The notes under the pieces are model-generated. The model did not search any database, was not told where the DNA came from, and saw only the letters and a program-made list of their open reading frames with translations. Shown here piece after piece: positions 16,566 through 25,062 of a stretch of DNA of 35,654 nt. The DNA is taken from the NCBI GenBank assembly GCA_018666555.1, contig JABIZD010000179.1, forward strand, positions 1-35,654, read 5' to 3'. This DNA comes from Gammaproteobacteria bacterium (GTDB lineage Bacteria; Pseudomonadota; Gammaproteobacteria; Pseudomonadales; Azotimanducaceae). Every line of letters starts with the position of its first letter. The first letter of the stretch is position 1. The position numbers were made by a program, and so were the translations under genes.

Positions 16566-18644
16566 TCAGATGACAGGGCCTGGTGGGTGCAAGGCGATGG
16601 GAATATCCCGAAGGAATAGCTCCGAGGGTTTACTGGACAGGTTGCGGGCGTAATCGTGCCCTGAGTAAATGGCATGGACAATAGCGCCGGGTGCCAGGCA
16701 GTCGCCAATCCGGTCTATTGACTTGATACCGGCTGTCAGGGTCGCCTCAGGGTTTGCAACCAATGCTTGATACAGGTCATCTTGAGGGCTCCGCAAGCCG
16801 ACGATTAAAACCGAATTCACGTTCACATGCTCTGGCTTTGCCGTGAAGATATTCGCCAGTTCAGCGATAGTACCTTGGTAGCTGTTTAAAAGAGTCTGGG
16901 TTATGACGCGGACACCGGCAGTTTCAAGATTTTGGTGAACGAAAGGTTGCTCATTGGTCATTATCGTCCAGGCAGATGCATGACCGGCAGGGGTTGCATA
17001 AACGACTGAAAGGTTTTGTTTCGCCAGCTCTTCAGCGATGACGCCACCCAGGTAATAATTGTCAAAGTCGTAGACCAATACCGGACCTTTGAGTTTTGTA
17101 CCCATGGCAAGGTCATCGGGGGTGTAAACATTAGGCTGATTGAGCTCACCAACGGGTATTTCCAGAGAGGAATAGAGTGACTTTGTCCATTTTGCCCCGG
17201 TTGCCAGCACGACTCTTTCATGGCCTAGTTCGAGAACCTCATCCATATCGAGTTTGCTGGCGGTAAAGAGGGCCACATTGTTCATCTGTTTCAGGGCATA
17301 AAGACGATAATCCGTGACTCGCCTCCAGGTGTTGAGGCCAGGCAAGGATGTTTCGAAGTTGAGTCTTCCGCCCATATGCTCAGATTGATCAGATAAGGTA
17401 ACTTCAAAGCCCTGTTTTGCCGCAATTAGCGCCGCTTCAAGACCGGCCGGTCCTGCACCGACGACGAGCAGTCGATCTTTGCTGGGCGTTTTGCTGAAAT
17501 GCTCGGGGTGCCAGTTTTTGCGCCATTCTTCGCCGGCGGTTGCGTTTTGGGTACAGCGTACTGGAACACCATCATGCCAGCTTGATATGCAGATGTTGCA
17601 GCCGATGCACTCCCTTATCTCATCCTGCCGACCTGATTTGATTTTATTAGGTAAGAACGGATCGGCTATACCTGCTCGAGCCCCGCCAATGAAATCCAGA
17701 ATGCCCCTGTTTATTTGTGATGTCATGGTATCCGGGGAGGTGAACCGACCGACGCCCACTACGGGTTTGGTAGTGGTCTGTTTGACAAAATCAATAATCC
17801 TTTCGTGCGAACCTTCTTCTCTGAAACGGGAAGCACTGCAATCCGTCGGGCTGGAGTCCATTTTCACGTCCCACAGGTCCGGGTAATCGGATAACAGGGT
17901 AACGACTTCATGAGCTTCCGATTCAAAATGATCACTGGGTTTGGCCCTTAGCTCTTCCAGGCTGATTCGTAACGCAACAGCACAACTGTCACCGACAGCG
18001 TCCCGGGTTGACTCGATTAATTCGCGTACAAATCGAACTCTGTTTGCAACGCTACCACCGTAAGCATCACTGCGCCGGTTGTATTCGCTGATAAGGAACT
18101 CATAGGGCAGGTAACCCATGCCCGCATAAACATAGACAATGTCAAAACCGGCCCTTTTTGCGCGAATCGCTGCTTCAGCCTGCCAGCGAATGACATCTTG
18201 AATATCTTTAGCGTCCATAATTTTCGGGCGTAGCTGCCCCATAAAGCCGACATGGGTCGCTGCCCATGGAATACCGGAAGGTGAATAAGGAGCGATGCGA
18301 GAGCTTCGGTTCATGGCTGATGCCCCACCATGCCAGAGTTCAATGGCGGCAAGGGCACCATGCTCGTGTATGGCGTCGCAGCTCAGCGCATGCGCGTGAA
18401 TGTCATTATCGTCCCACAGACGCGCGTAAGGTAGCGGTGAGTCATCCGATGAAGGGTGTATAGAGACTGCACCGGTTGAAACGACACCCCAACCGCCTTC
18501 TGCCTTCATGCCACGGAAAGCCGCACGGATTCGAGGGTTTGCTTCGGTCATGCCGCTGGCATGAGGTACCTGGTAGAAACGGTTAGGAGCGACTACTGGA
18601 CCGATGGGAACCTTATCAAACAAGACCTGGTAACGAGAATTCAC
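16566..18644 (-). CDS. Trimethylamine-dehydrogenase-like FMN/[4Fe-4S]/FAD-type oxidoreductase
   Basis: The 692-residue protein follows trimethylamine dehydrogenase (TMADH) along its length: Old Yellow Enzyme barrel ('NRFYQVPH', 'AEGGW', 'YGGSVANRVRF'), [4Fe-4S] motif 'CIGCNIC' with a fourth Cys in 'RCTQNATAGEEW', then a Rossmann domain ('VVGAGPAGLEAA'). Family members oxidise amines and pass electrons to an electron-transfer flavoprotein. Three TMADH landmarks are changed: Cys30, which binds FMN covalently, is Ala29; Tyr60 of the amine-binding bowl is Ala; and His172 ('YGAH') is Met ('YAGM'). The cluster cysteines and the Trp after 'CIS' remain. The substrate is thus probably not trimethylamine. 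I chose GTG at 18644 because AAGG lies seven bases upstream and the N-terminus then matches TMADH; an ATG at 18680 would add 12 residues and has no ribosome site. Confidence 0.9.
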   Translation of the reverse strand: MNSRYQVLFDKVPIGPVVAPNRFYQVPHASGMTEANPRIRAAFRGMKAEGGWGVVSTGAVSIHPSSDDSPLPYARLWDDNDIHAHALSCDAIHEHGALAAIELWHGGASAMNRSSRIAPYSPSGIPWAATHVGFMGQLRPKIMDAKDIQDVIRWQAEAAIRAKRAGFDIVYVYAGMGYLPYEFLISEYNRRSDAYGGSVANRVRFVRELIESTRDAVGDSCAVALRISLEELRAKPSDHFESEAHEVVTLLSDYPDLWDVKMDSSPTDCSASRFREEGSHERIIDFVKQTTTKPVVGVGRFTSPDTMTSQINRGILDFIGGARAGIADPFLPNKIKSGRQDEIRECIGCNICISSWHDGVPVRCTQNATAGEEWRKNWHPEHFSKTPSKDRLLVVGAGPAGLEAALIAAKQGFEVTLSDQSEHMGGRLNFETSLPGLNTWRRVTDYRLYALKQMNNVALFTASKLDMDEVLELGHERVVLATGAKWTKSLYSSLEIPVGELNQPNVYTPDDLAMGTKLKGPVLVYDFDNYYLGGVIAEELAKQNLSVVYATPAGHASAWTIMTNEQPFVHQNLETAGVRVITQTLLNSYQGTIAELANIFTAKPEHVNVNSVLIVGLRSPQDDLYQALVANPEATLTAGIKSIDRIGDCLAPGAIVHAIYSGHDYARNLSSKPSELFLRDIPIALHPPGPVI

Positions 18645-19236
18645 GGTATGACCTTGGCAAGAAAAATATGAATTAAACATGTTTTAGTAGTCTAGGCAAT
18701 CAACGGATAATGGTTTTCACGGCTGGGTTGATTTCTATTGGCTTGACAGATACAGGTGCTATCACCAAACCTCATCCTGCTTTAGCTATTGCCGGCTTAA
18801 AATTAAGGTCTAACCGAATGGGTTGGGAATTATTGGGTATCCGGTCATGACTACGACAAATGCTAGGTAAAGCTGACTCACCAACTTAATAACAAGCAGA
18901 ATCGGTTATATTTCTAGGCGCAGCTATGAAAGCAACTGACAGGGCTTTATGGGTGGATTCAGGAAAAAGGTTAAGCTGTGGCTTGGCAGCCATAAAAGGC
19001 CGCGAAGGTAAGGAAATGCGCTGGCATTCAGGCTGCAGGGATTAGCCTCTGCCATGGTAAAAGCGGAACCAACTGAACGGTCTGAGTTTGGTTTTGCTGG
19101 TGTAGAAACCGGGTTTCGATGGTGATGATGTATCCTTGCAGGCTTGGAAGTTTGAGGGGTGAATGTTTTTATTTACAAATTAGTTTTCTAGCCTAAAGTA
19201 ATCTAGGCTGGAAATTTATTATTAGCGGAGTAACGC
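18645..19236. other. Long divergent spacer before the five-gene operon
   Basis: About 590 bases separate the TMADH-like gene from the operon. They hold only very short frames (for example 18926-19045, 39 codons, without a clear ribosome site). A perfect 6-bp dyad AGCCTA/TAGGCT lies at 19190-19209, 28 bases before the operon's ATG, and could be an operator. A weak promoter candidate is TTGGAA starting near 19145 with TTTTAT 17 bases later. The size suggests regulation of both divergent units or a decayed small gene; I cannot decide. Confidence 0.4.
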
Positions 19237-20952
19237 ATGTCGAAATCGTCGCCTGTTTCTACCGTTGGAGAACCTGTGCAAGCGGAAATCACCCAGACCG
19301 GGGGACAAGCGATCGTTGACGCTCTCATTGCAAATGGCATAACGCGGGGCTTTTGTGTTCCAGGCGAGAGCTATTCGGGCATTCTGCAGGCAATTGATAA
19401 GGCAAAGAATGATTTTGACCTGGTGGTGTGTCGTCATGAGGGCGGCGCTGCATTTATGGCCCAGGCCTATGGTCGACTGACTGGAATCCCGGGGCTCTGC
19501 ATGGTGACGCGCTCGCCAGGCGCCTGTAACGCACTGATTGGAGTGTCGACTGCAGCACAGGAAAGCACGCCAATGATCCTCATCATTGGTCATGTCACTA
19601 GCGGTACGGCGGGGCGGTTCCCGTTCCAGGAAATGGACCCGAAGAGTTTATTTGGTAGCGTCGCAAAATGGGTGGGTGTGGTCGAGCGAGCTGCAGATAT
19701 TCCTCATCTAATAGGCCGGGCGCTGTCAATAAGCACCTCGGGGAGGCCTGGCCCTGTGGTGCTAGCAGTACCCGATGATGTTCAGTTCACCGATATCCGA
19801 GCTGGCCAGGTTAGTCCCGTAAAACGGCCAGTGATGGAGCCTGCCGTCAAATCCGTGGCGAAGGTAGCCGAATTATTGTCAACGAGTAAAAAACCGTTGG
19901 CGCTGCTTGGCGGCACAGGCTGGAGTCAGGCGGCCTGTAATAATTTCGCCAAATTTGCCTCGGCCTGGGACTTGCCGGTCGGCACCACTTTTCGCCGCAA
20001 CGACCTGATTGATTTTGGTCATTCCAGTTATATTGGTTCGTTTGGTCCAGGGCCACATCCCAACCTCGTGGCCCAGGCCAAAGAGTGTGATCTATTACTC
20101 TTGATCGGAGCCCGGCTGGGTGAGATTGAGACCAGCGGTTACACGCACTTGTGCGAAGCGGATGAGGATCGAACGTTGATACACGCGGCGGCTTTGGCTG
20201 ACGAGTTTGGTGAAATGCTCCAGCCTGATCTGGCCATTGTTACTGATGTTGCTCCGTTCAGTGCTGCTTTAGCGGAGTTGCCCGTGGTTGCTGGTCTGGC
20301 TTATGCCGGGCAGCGCCAAGCTCTGCGTAATAGTCTTCTTGCTTATAATAAGCCGGTTGATTTTGGCGATAAGCTGAACCCTGCAAATGCTGTGCAGGCG
20401 TTGCAGGAAGTGCTGCCGGAGAAGACCATCATCTGTGGTGGGGCTGGTAACTACACTCATTTCATATTGCGTCACCATCAGTTCAGGACTCAGGGGACGT
20501 TGCTTGCACCCTTGTCAGGGCCGATGGGTTATTCGGTACCTGCAGGTATTTCCGCGGCGATCCAATACCCTGAGCAGGAAGTCGTCGCCTATGTTGGTGA
20601 TGGTTGTTTCTTTATGAATCCACAGGAGTTGGTGATCGCGGCGAAACGTAATCTGAGGCTGGTTGTGGTTATGTTCAATAATGGGATATATGGCTCCATT
20701 AAGATGCATCAGGAGTTAGCGGTGTCTGGCATGAGCGTAGCGGTGTCGCTGGACAATCCTGATTTTCAATTACTGGTTCAGGCAATGGGGCTTAAATCAA
20801 GCCAGGTCAGTAAAGCTGAAGACGTTGCCAGTGCCTATACAATACTGAGAGCGGAGACCGATGGACCCATCTTTATTGAGTTACTCACCGACCCGGAGGT
20901 CATTAATCCTCAGTCGACCTTAGCGCAAATTCGTGCCAACAAAAGGAAGTGA
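19237..20952 (+). CDS. Thiamine diphosphate-dependent enzyme, acetolactate-synthase-like
   Basis: The 571-residue product has the three domains of ThDP-dependent decarboxylases/lyases. The N-terminal Pyr domain has the activating Glu68 ('CRHEGGAAFMAQAYGR'), the middle domain is TPP_enzyme_M-like, and the C-terminal PP domain carries the cofactor motif from GDG (454-456) to 'VVVMFNNGIYG'. Catabolic paralogues of acetolactate synthase decarboxylate 2-keto acids or join and cleave C-C bonds. No small regulatory subunit gene is nearby and biosynthetic neighbours are absent, so I read it as catabolic. GGAG lies before the ATG. It is the first of five closely spaced genes; the next start is one base after its stop, and an aminotransferase that makes or uses 2-keto acids follows, so the two may act in sequence. 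Confidence 0.9.
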   Translation: MSKSSPVSTVGEPVQAEITQTGGQAIVDALIANGITRGFCVPGESYSGILQAIDKAKNDFDLVVCRHEGGAAFMAQAYGRLTGIPGLCMVTRSPGACNALIGVSTAAQESTPMILIIGHVTSGTAGRFPFQEMDPKSLFGSVAKWVGVVERAADIPHLIGRALSISTSGRPGPVVLAVPDDVQFTDIRAGQVSPVKRPVMEPAVKSVAKVAELLSTSKKPLALLGGTGWSQAACNNFAKFASAWDLPVGTTFRRNDLIDFGHSSYIGSFGPGPHPNLVAQAKECDLLLLIGARLGEIETSGYTHLCEADEDRTLIHAAALADEFGEMLQPDLAIVTDVAPFSAALAELPVVAGLAYAGQRQALRNSLLAYNKPVDFGDKLNPANAVQALQEVLPEKTIICGGAGNYTHFILRHHQFRTQGTLLAPLSGPMGYSVPAGISAAIQYPEQEVVAYVGDGCFFMNPQELVIAAKRNLRLVVVMFNNGIYGSIKMHQELAVSGMSVAVSLDNPDFQLLVQAMGLKSSQVSKAEDVASAYTILRAETDGPIFIELLTDPEVINPQSTLAQIRANKRK

Positions 20953-20953
20953 C

Positions 20954-22069
20954 ATGACGGCGCATGATCCCGAGAAGACTTCCGCTCGCCCGATGCCACT
21001 TCCTTTTGTATCCGCGGGGCCAATTTTTACCCCTGGTAGAGTGTTGCCTGAAGCTGGCAGGAAGCTATATAAATTATCTAATAATGAATCACCCCTCGGC
21101 ATTGGTGCGCTGGCTGCCAGGGCCGTGGTTGATGTTTCAGGTAGCCAGCATCTTTATCCTGACCCCGATGGCATGGTGCTGGCTGAGGCGATCTGCCAGG
21201 TTAATGATATAGATCCTGGGCGAGTGCTGGTGGGTCCTGGTTCTGAGAGCATCATTAACTGGATTGTGCGTGGTTGGGCTGGGATCGACGATGAAGTTCT
21301 TTATAGTGAGCATGGTTTTCAGGCTTATCGGATTCGCGCCATGAGTGCAGGGGCAAGGCCAGTGGCTGCGCCAGAGACTAATCTTTACGCAGATGTCGAC
21401 TCGCTTTTGGCTGCAGTCACCGAGCGTACCCGCCTGGTGTTTGTGGCGAACCCTAATAATCCCACCGGTACCTTTATCACCCCGACCGAATTAGCGCGGC
21501 TATTGGCTGGGCTACGCCCGGATATCATGCTGATTGTAGATGAAGCCTATTATGAATATGTGGCGACTGACGAGTATCAATCGTTCCTGGAGATAGTTGA
21601 TGATCAAGCTGAAAATGTCATGGTGCTGCGAACTTTTTCCAAATTCTATGGCTTGGCCGGGCTACGGGTAGGCTGGGTCTATGCGCCTCGGTTTGCAATT
21701 GATGCCCTGGAACGCATCCGTGGGCCCTATGCGGTCTCCGGAGTGGCTTTAGCGGCAGCTGAAGCTGCTATGCGTGATCAGGTGCATATCAGTGCGGCGC
21801 GCGAGCATAATGACCACTGGCTGAATTGGACCCAAGAACATTTGCGTGCCCTGGGGTATGAAACAACCGATAGTGTGGGTAACTTTGTTACCCTGAAAAT
21901 TCCCGGGGGTGTTGAGGCCGCGAGGGTATTTGACGGGAAATTGCGCGAGTTGGGCTTTGTCGGCCGCCTGGCTGATCAAAATGGCCTGCCTGACTGGTTG
22001 CGGTTGACCATCGGTTCAGCCGAGGCCATGCAAGCACTGATCCCAGCGATTGCATCGTTGACTGAATAA
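20954..22069 (+). CDS. Class I/II PLP aminotransferase, HisC-like
   Basis: The 371-residue protein has the histidinol-phosphate-aminotransferase-type fold: 'LYKLSNNESPLG' near the start, 'VGPGSESIINWIVRGW', 'FVANPNNPTGTFI', the cofactor Asp in 'LIVDEAYYEY', and PLP lysine K230 in 'RTFSKFYGLAGLRVGW', plus the C-terminal 'DWLRLTIGSAEAM' arginine site. The rest of a histidine pathway is absent, so it probably transaminates another substrate, perhaps the product or precursor of the neighbouring ThDP enzyme's 2-keto acid. A GTG at 20933 is in frame, but the ATG at 20954 has AGGAAG five to ten bases upstream. The gene is one base after the previous stop, so the pair is likely translationally coupled. 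Confidence 0.9.
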   Translation: MTAHDPEKTSARPMPLPFVSAGPIFTPGRVLPEAGRKLYKLSNNESPLGIGALAARAVVDVSGSQHLYPDPDGMVLAEAICQVNDIDPGRVLVGPGSESIINWIVRGWAGIDDEVLYSEHGFQAYRIRAMSAGARPVAAPETNLYADVDSLLAAVTERTRLVFVANPNNPTGTFITPTELARLLAGLRPDIMLIVDEAYYEYVATDEYQSFLEIVDDQAENVMVLRTFSKFYGLAGLRVGWVYAPRFAIDALERIRGPYAVSGVALAAAEAAMRDQVHISAAREHNDHWLNWTQEHLRALGYETTDSVGNFVTLKIPGGVEAARVFDGKLRELGFVGRLADQNGLPDWLRLTIGSAEAMQALIPAIASLTE

Positions 22070-22096
22070 CTAATGGCCATTACAGGGGGGAGGTTC

Positions 22097-23053
22097 ATGT
22101 ATCGCTTGTTAATTCGGCTGGCGCTGCCAGTAGTACTAACGCTGGCACAGTTTGGAGCTGGTGCAGAGAGCTTTACCATTGGTACCACTGCCCAGGGTTC
22201 ATCAGGCTATGCGATGGCGGGAGCGATGGCGAAAGTTGCCTTCAAGGAACGCAGGCTGAGGCTTCGGGCAATGCCGCAAGGGGGGCCTACGGTGACCTTG
22301 CCACTACTAAACCAGGGCGATCTGGATTATTCGATTGCCGTCAATATCGTGGCTAGTTTTGGTGTCAATGGAACTGCCATGTTCGCTGACATTGGGACCC
22401 TCGATAACCTGCGTGTGGTGGCAGCACTGCGGGTGTTGCCGCTCGGCGTGATGGTCGCTGAAGACTCCGATATCCAGGAGTTGGCAGACTTTCGTGGCCG
22501 AAATATGCCAACTGAGTTCAATACCCAGAAAGTCATGGGCTCGATGATGACGGCGATATATCAAATGGGTGGAATGACGTCAGACGACATTAACGGTTTC
22601 CCCACGCCGACTGGAGAACGAGCAGTAGAAGACCTGATAGCCGGGCGCATTGCGGGCACGCTTTACACGATGGATGCGGGCTTGACCCAGCAGGCCGATG
22701 CCAGAATCGGTATTCGTTACATCGGCATCGAGAATAGTGATAAAAATCGGGCTATTTTAGCTCGTAATGTACCGGGCGCCTTGATTGAGATGATAAAGCC
22801 CAATGATGCCTATGCGGGTGTGCATGAACCAGTGAATGTCATTGTCGCCCCGTTTCTTTTAATGGCAAACAAAGATATCGATGCCGGGGTGGTGCGACAA
22901 CTATTGGCAGCGCTGCATGACAATAAGAAAAGTCTGGTTGCTTCGTTTTCAGGTTTTGACAGCTTTGATCCCGAGAAGATGTATCAGGATGTTGGCATGC
23001 CCTATCATGAAGGTGCGCTCGGTTATTACCGCGAGATTGGCCAACTGGACTAA
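22097..23053 (+). CDS. TRAP transporter solute receptor, TAXI family
   Basis: This periplasmic binding protein of about 318 residues starts with a signal peptide ('MYRLLIRLALPVVLTLAQFGAGA'), then 'SFTIGTTAQGSSGYAMAGAMAKV' and 'AMPQGGPTVTLPLLNQGDLDYSIA', which match the start of TAXI-type receptors. The ATG at 22073 is also in frame; I prefer 22097 because a GGGAGG lies just upstream (spacer only three bases, which is short) and it puts the Arg-rich region at the start of the signal peptide. It delivers an organic anion to the fused membrane subunit encoded next. The ligand is unknown; the neighbouring enzymes suggest an organic acid or a sulfate/phosphate ester. Confidence 0.92.
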   Translation: MYRLLIRLALPVVLTLAQFGAGAESFTIGTTAQGSSGYAMAGAMAKVAFKERRLRLRAMPQGGPTVTLPLLNQGDLDYSIAVNIVASFGVNGTAMFADIGTLDNLRVVAALRVLPLGVMVAEDSDIQELADFRGRNMPTEFNTQKVMGSMMTAIYQMGGMTSDDINGFPTPTGERAVEDLIAGRIAGTLYTMDAGLTQQADARIGIRYIGIENSDKNRAILARNVPGALIEMIKPNDAYAGVHEPVNVIVAPFLLMANKDIDAGVVRQLLAALHDNKKSLVASFSGFDSFDPEKMYQDVGMPYHEGALGYYREIGQLD

Positions 23054-23090
23054 CAGCCTATAACGGATACAGACGAGGCAAGACAAGGCC

Positions 23091-25052
23091 ATGGAACCTC
23101 AGGACGTCGATAAGCAGGAAATTGGCCTGGCTGTTTTTTCGGACCGGTCGGCTTCACATCGTCTTGGGTTAGTCTTTTGTGCTGTGATCAGTATTGCTTC
23201 GTTGGGCTGGGCTGTAGATGTTTATCGCGAGCTGGGCTTGTCCTTTATGAACGAGCAGTTCTTTGCCGTGGTTTTAGCCATGGCATTACCGGCAGTGCTG
23301 CTGATCTATCGCGCCGATTACAGTGAGCCGGGGCAGTCAGCACCGATCCAGGATTGGCTGTTAGCATTGGCCGGTTTTGTAAACGGGATCTATGTGGCAA
23401 TCTGGTACCCTGATATTCTTGATCGATTGTATACCTCGCCTACCGATGCGGTGATTGCGGGTTCGATTTTTATTGCCTTGATTGCTGAAGGCCTGCGACG
23501 TACTGCGGGTAAAGTGCTGTTTTCATTCCTGGTTTTCTTTGTGCTGTTTGGCTTTTTCAGTCATTACCTGCCATTTAATTTTCGAGGTGAAGAGGTTTCT
23601 TATGCACGTTATGCTGTGTTCCTAGGGCTTGATTCCAATGGCTTGCTCGGATTGGCGCTGAAGGTGTCCACCACCATGATTGTCGCATTTCTATTGTTTG
23701 GCTTTGTTCTGGAAAAATCTGGTGGGGCCGAATTCTTCACTGACCTTTCTAAATCGCTTGTTGGTCATAAACGCGGCGGCTCGGCGAAGATCGCGATTGT
23801 TGCCTCCAGTTTATTTGGCTCTATTTCAGGTAGTGCGGTGTCTAACGTGGTTTCAACCGGCGTCGTCACCATCCCGCTGATGCGTAAATCTGGCTATTCA
23901 AAAGAACATTCTGCTGGTGTAGAAGCGGTAGCTTCAACGGGTGGTCAATTGATGCCGCCGATGATGGGGATAGCCGCTTTTCTCATGGCAGAGATACTGC
24001 ATCTGCCTTATTCAGAGATTGTCGTTGCCGCGATTATTCCTGCTCTGCTGTATTATATAGCTCTGTTTAGTCACGTTGATCTGCTGGCAGTGCGCGACAA
24101 AATTAATCCGTTGCCGATATCGGAGATGAGTAGACCCGGACCGGTTTTCCGCCAGGGATGGCTATTTTTCATTCCTTTCCTGGTGATTATTATGGGGCTG
24201 TTCAGGTTTAATCTGCAGCCGGAAACTGCCGCTGTCTGTGGCACGGTGTCGATCCTTCCTATTGGGATTTTCCTGGGTTACGGCAGGGTCAAGCTGTCTC
24301 TACAGGATGCGCTGCCAATCCTGGTTCGTACTGGCCAGGCGGCATTAGAAATCATGATGATTTCGGCGGCAGCCGGTATCATTATCGGGGTGCTGAATAT
24401 TTCAGGGCTGGGTTTTGCGCTGACGCTTGAGCTGGTTTACCTGTTGGATGGCAATCTATTGATACTATTGTTGGTGGTGGCATCGCTGAGCATTGTGCTG
24501 GGTATGGGCATGCCAACCGTTGGCGTGTATCTGCTCCTGGCAACGTTGCTAGCACCATCGATAGTCGAGTCAGGTATTCCAGCACTGGCGGCACACCTGT
24601 TTGTGTTTTATTTTGGCATTATGTCGCTGATTACGCCGCCGATCGCAATAGCGGCGTTTACCGCAGCGACGCTGGCTCGAGCCGATGCCTTTAAAACTGT
24701 TTGGGCAGCTGTGCGGTTTGGCTGGGTGGCCTATCTTATTCCCTTTCTAGTGATTGCCTCACCGGTGATGATCATGGACGGGGCCTGGCAGCATATCCTG
24801 GCGTCTTTTGTGACGGCAGTGGTCGGTGTCTGGTTCGTCACTGCCAGTATTGTCGGCGTTTGGCGTGAGCCGATGAGCAGATCTGTTCGAGCCGCATTCA
24901 TGTGCGCAGGGCTGTTGCTGATTGTGCCAACCGATTTAGGGGCCATAGCGATAGCCGCCAATGTGCTTGGTAGCGTCGTGGCGCTGGTGTTAATTGTCAC
25001 CTCGGCTTTTGGACAGCAACCCGTCGCTGAGTCCGGGCCTACTTTAATATGA
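23091..25052 (+). CDS. TRAP transporter permease, fused small (4TM) and large (12TM) subunits
   Basis: The 653-residue, very hydrophobic protein is a fused DctQM-type permease as usual for TAXI systems. About 16-18 membrane segments can be seen. DctM-type blocks include 'GSISGSAVSNVVSTGVVTIPLMRKSGYS', 'AVASTGGQLMPPMMGIAAFLMAE', and 'LGMGMPTVGVYLLLATLLAPS' with 'LITPPIAIAAFTAATLARAD'. It carries out Na+- or H+-driven uptake across the inner membrane using the receptor encoded just upstream. The gene lies 37 bases downstream of it, with AAGG before the start. Residues ~1-20 are polar and cytoplasmic. Length normal for fused TRAP-TAXI permeases. Confidence 0.94.
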   Translation: MEPQDVDKQEIGLAVFSDRSASHRLGLVFCAVISIASLGWAVDVYRELGLSFMNEQFFAVVLAMALPAVLLIYRADYSEPGQSAPIQDWLLALAGFVNGIYVAIWYPDILDRLYTSPTDAVIAGSIFIALIAEGLRRTAGKVLFSFLVFFVLFGFFSHYLPFNFRGEEVSYARYAVFLGLDSNGLLGLALKVSTTMIVAFLLFGFVLEKSGGAEFFTDLSKSLVGHKRGGSAKIAIVASSLFGSISGSAVSNVVSTGVVTIPLMRKSGYSKEHSAGVEAVASTGGQLMPPMMGIAAFLMAEILHLPYSEIVVAAIIPALLYYIALFSHVDLLAVRDKINPLPISEMSRPGPVFRQGWLFFIPFLVIIMGLFRFNLQPETAAVCGTVSILPIGIFLGYGRVKLSLQDALPILVRTGQAALEIMMISAAAGIIIGVLNISGLGFALTLELVYLLDGNLLILLLVVASLSIVLGMGMPTVGVYLLLATLLAPSIVESGIPALAAHLFVFYFGIMSLITPPIAIAAFTAATLARADAFKTVWAAVRFGWVAYLIPFLVIASPVMIMDGAWQHILASFVTAVVGVWFVTASIVGVWREPMSRSVRAAFMCAGLLLIVPTDLGAIAIAANVLGSVVALVLIVTSAFGQQPVAESGPTLI

Positions 25053-25062
25053 GGTTGGAACT

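Noticed and set aside
18926-19045. 39-codon small gene in the divergent spacer
   Set aside because: No clear ribosome-binding site or hydrophobic or conserved pattern; noted only within the spacer entry.
19237-20952. Biosynthetic acetolactate synthase or sulfoacetaldehyde acetyltransferase
   Set aside because: No ilvN/ilvC neighbours for the first; the N-terminal segment does not resemble Xsc for the second. Left as a general ThDP enzyme.
20954-22069. True histidinol-phosphate aminotransferase (hisC)
   Set aside because: No histidine-biosynthesis genes nearby; it sits in a transport and hydrolysis operon, so only 'HisC-like' is supported.
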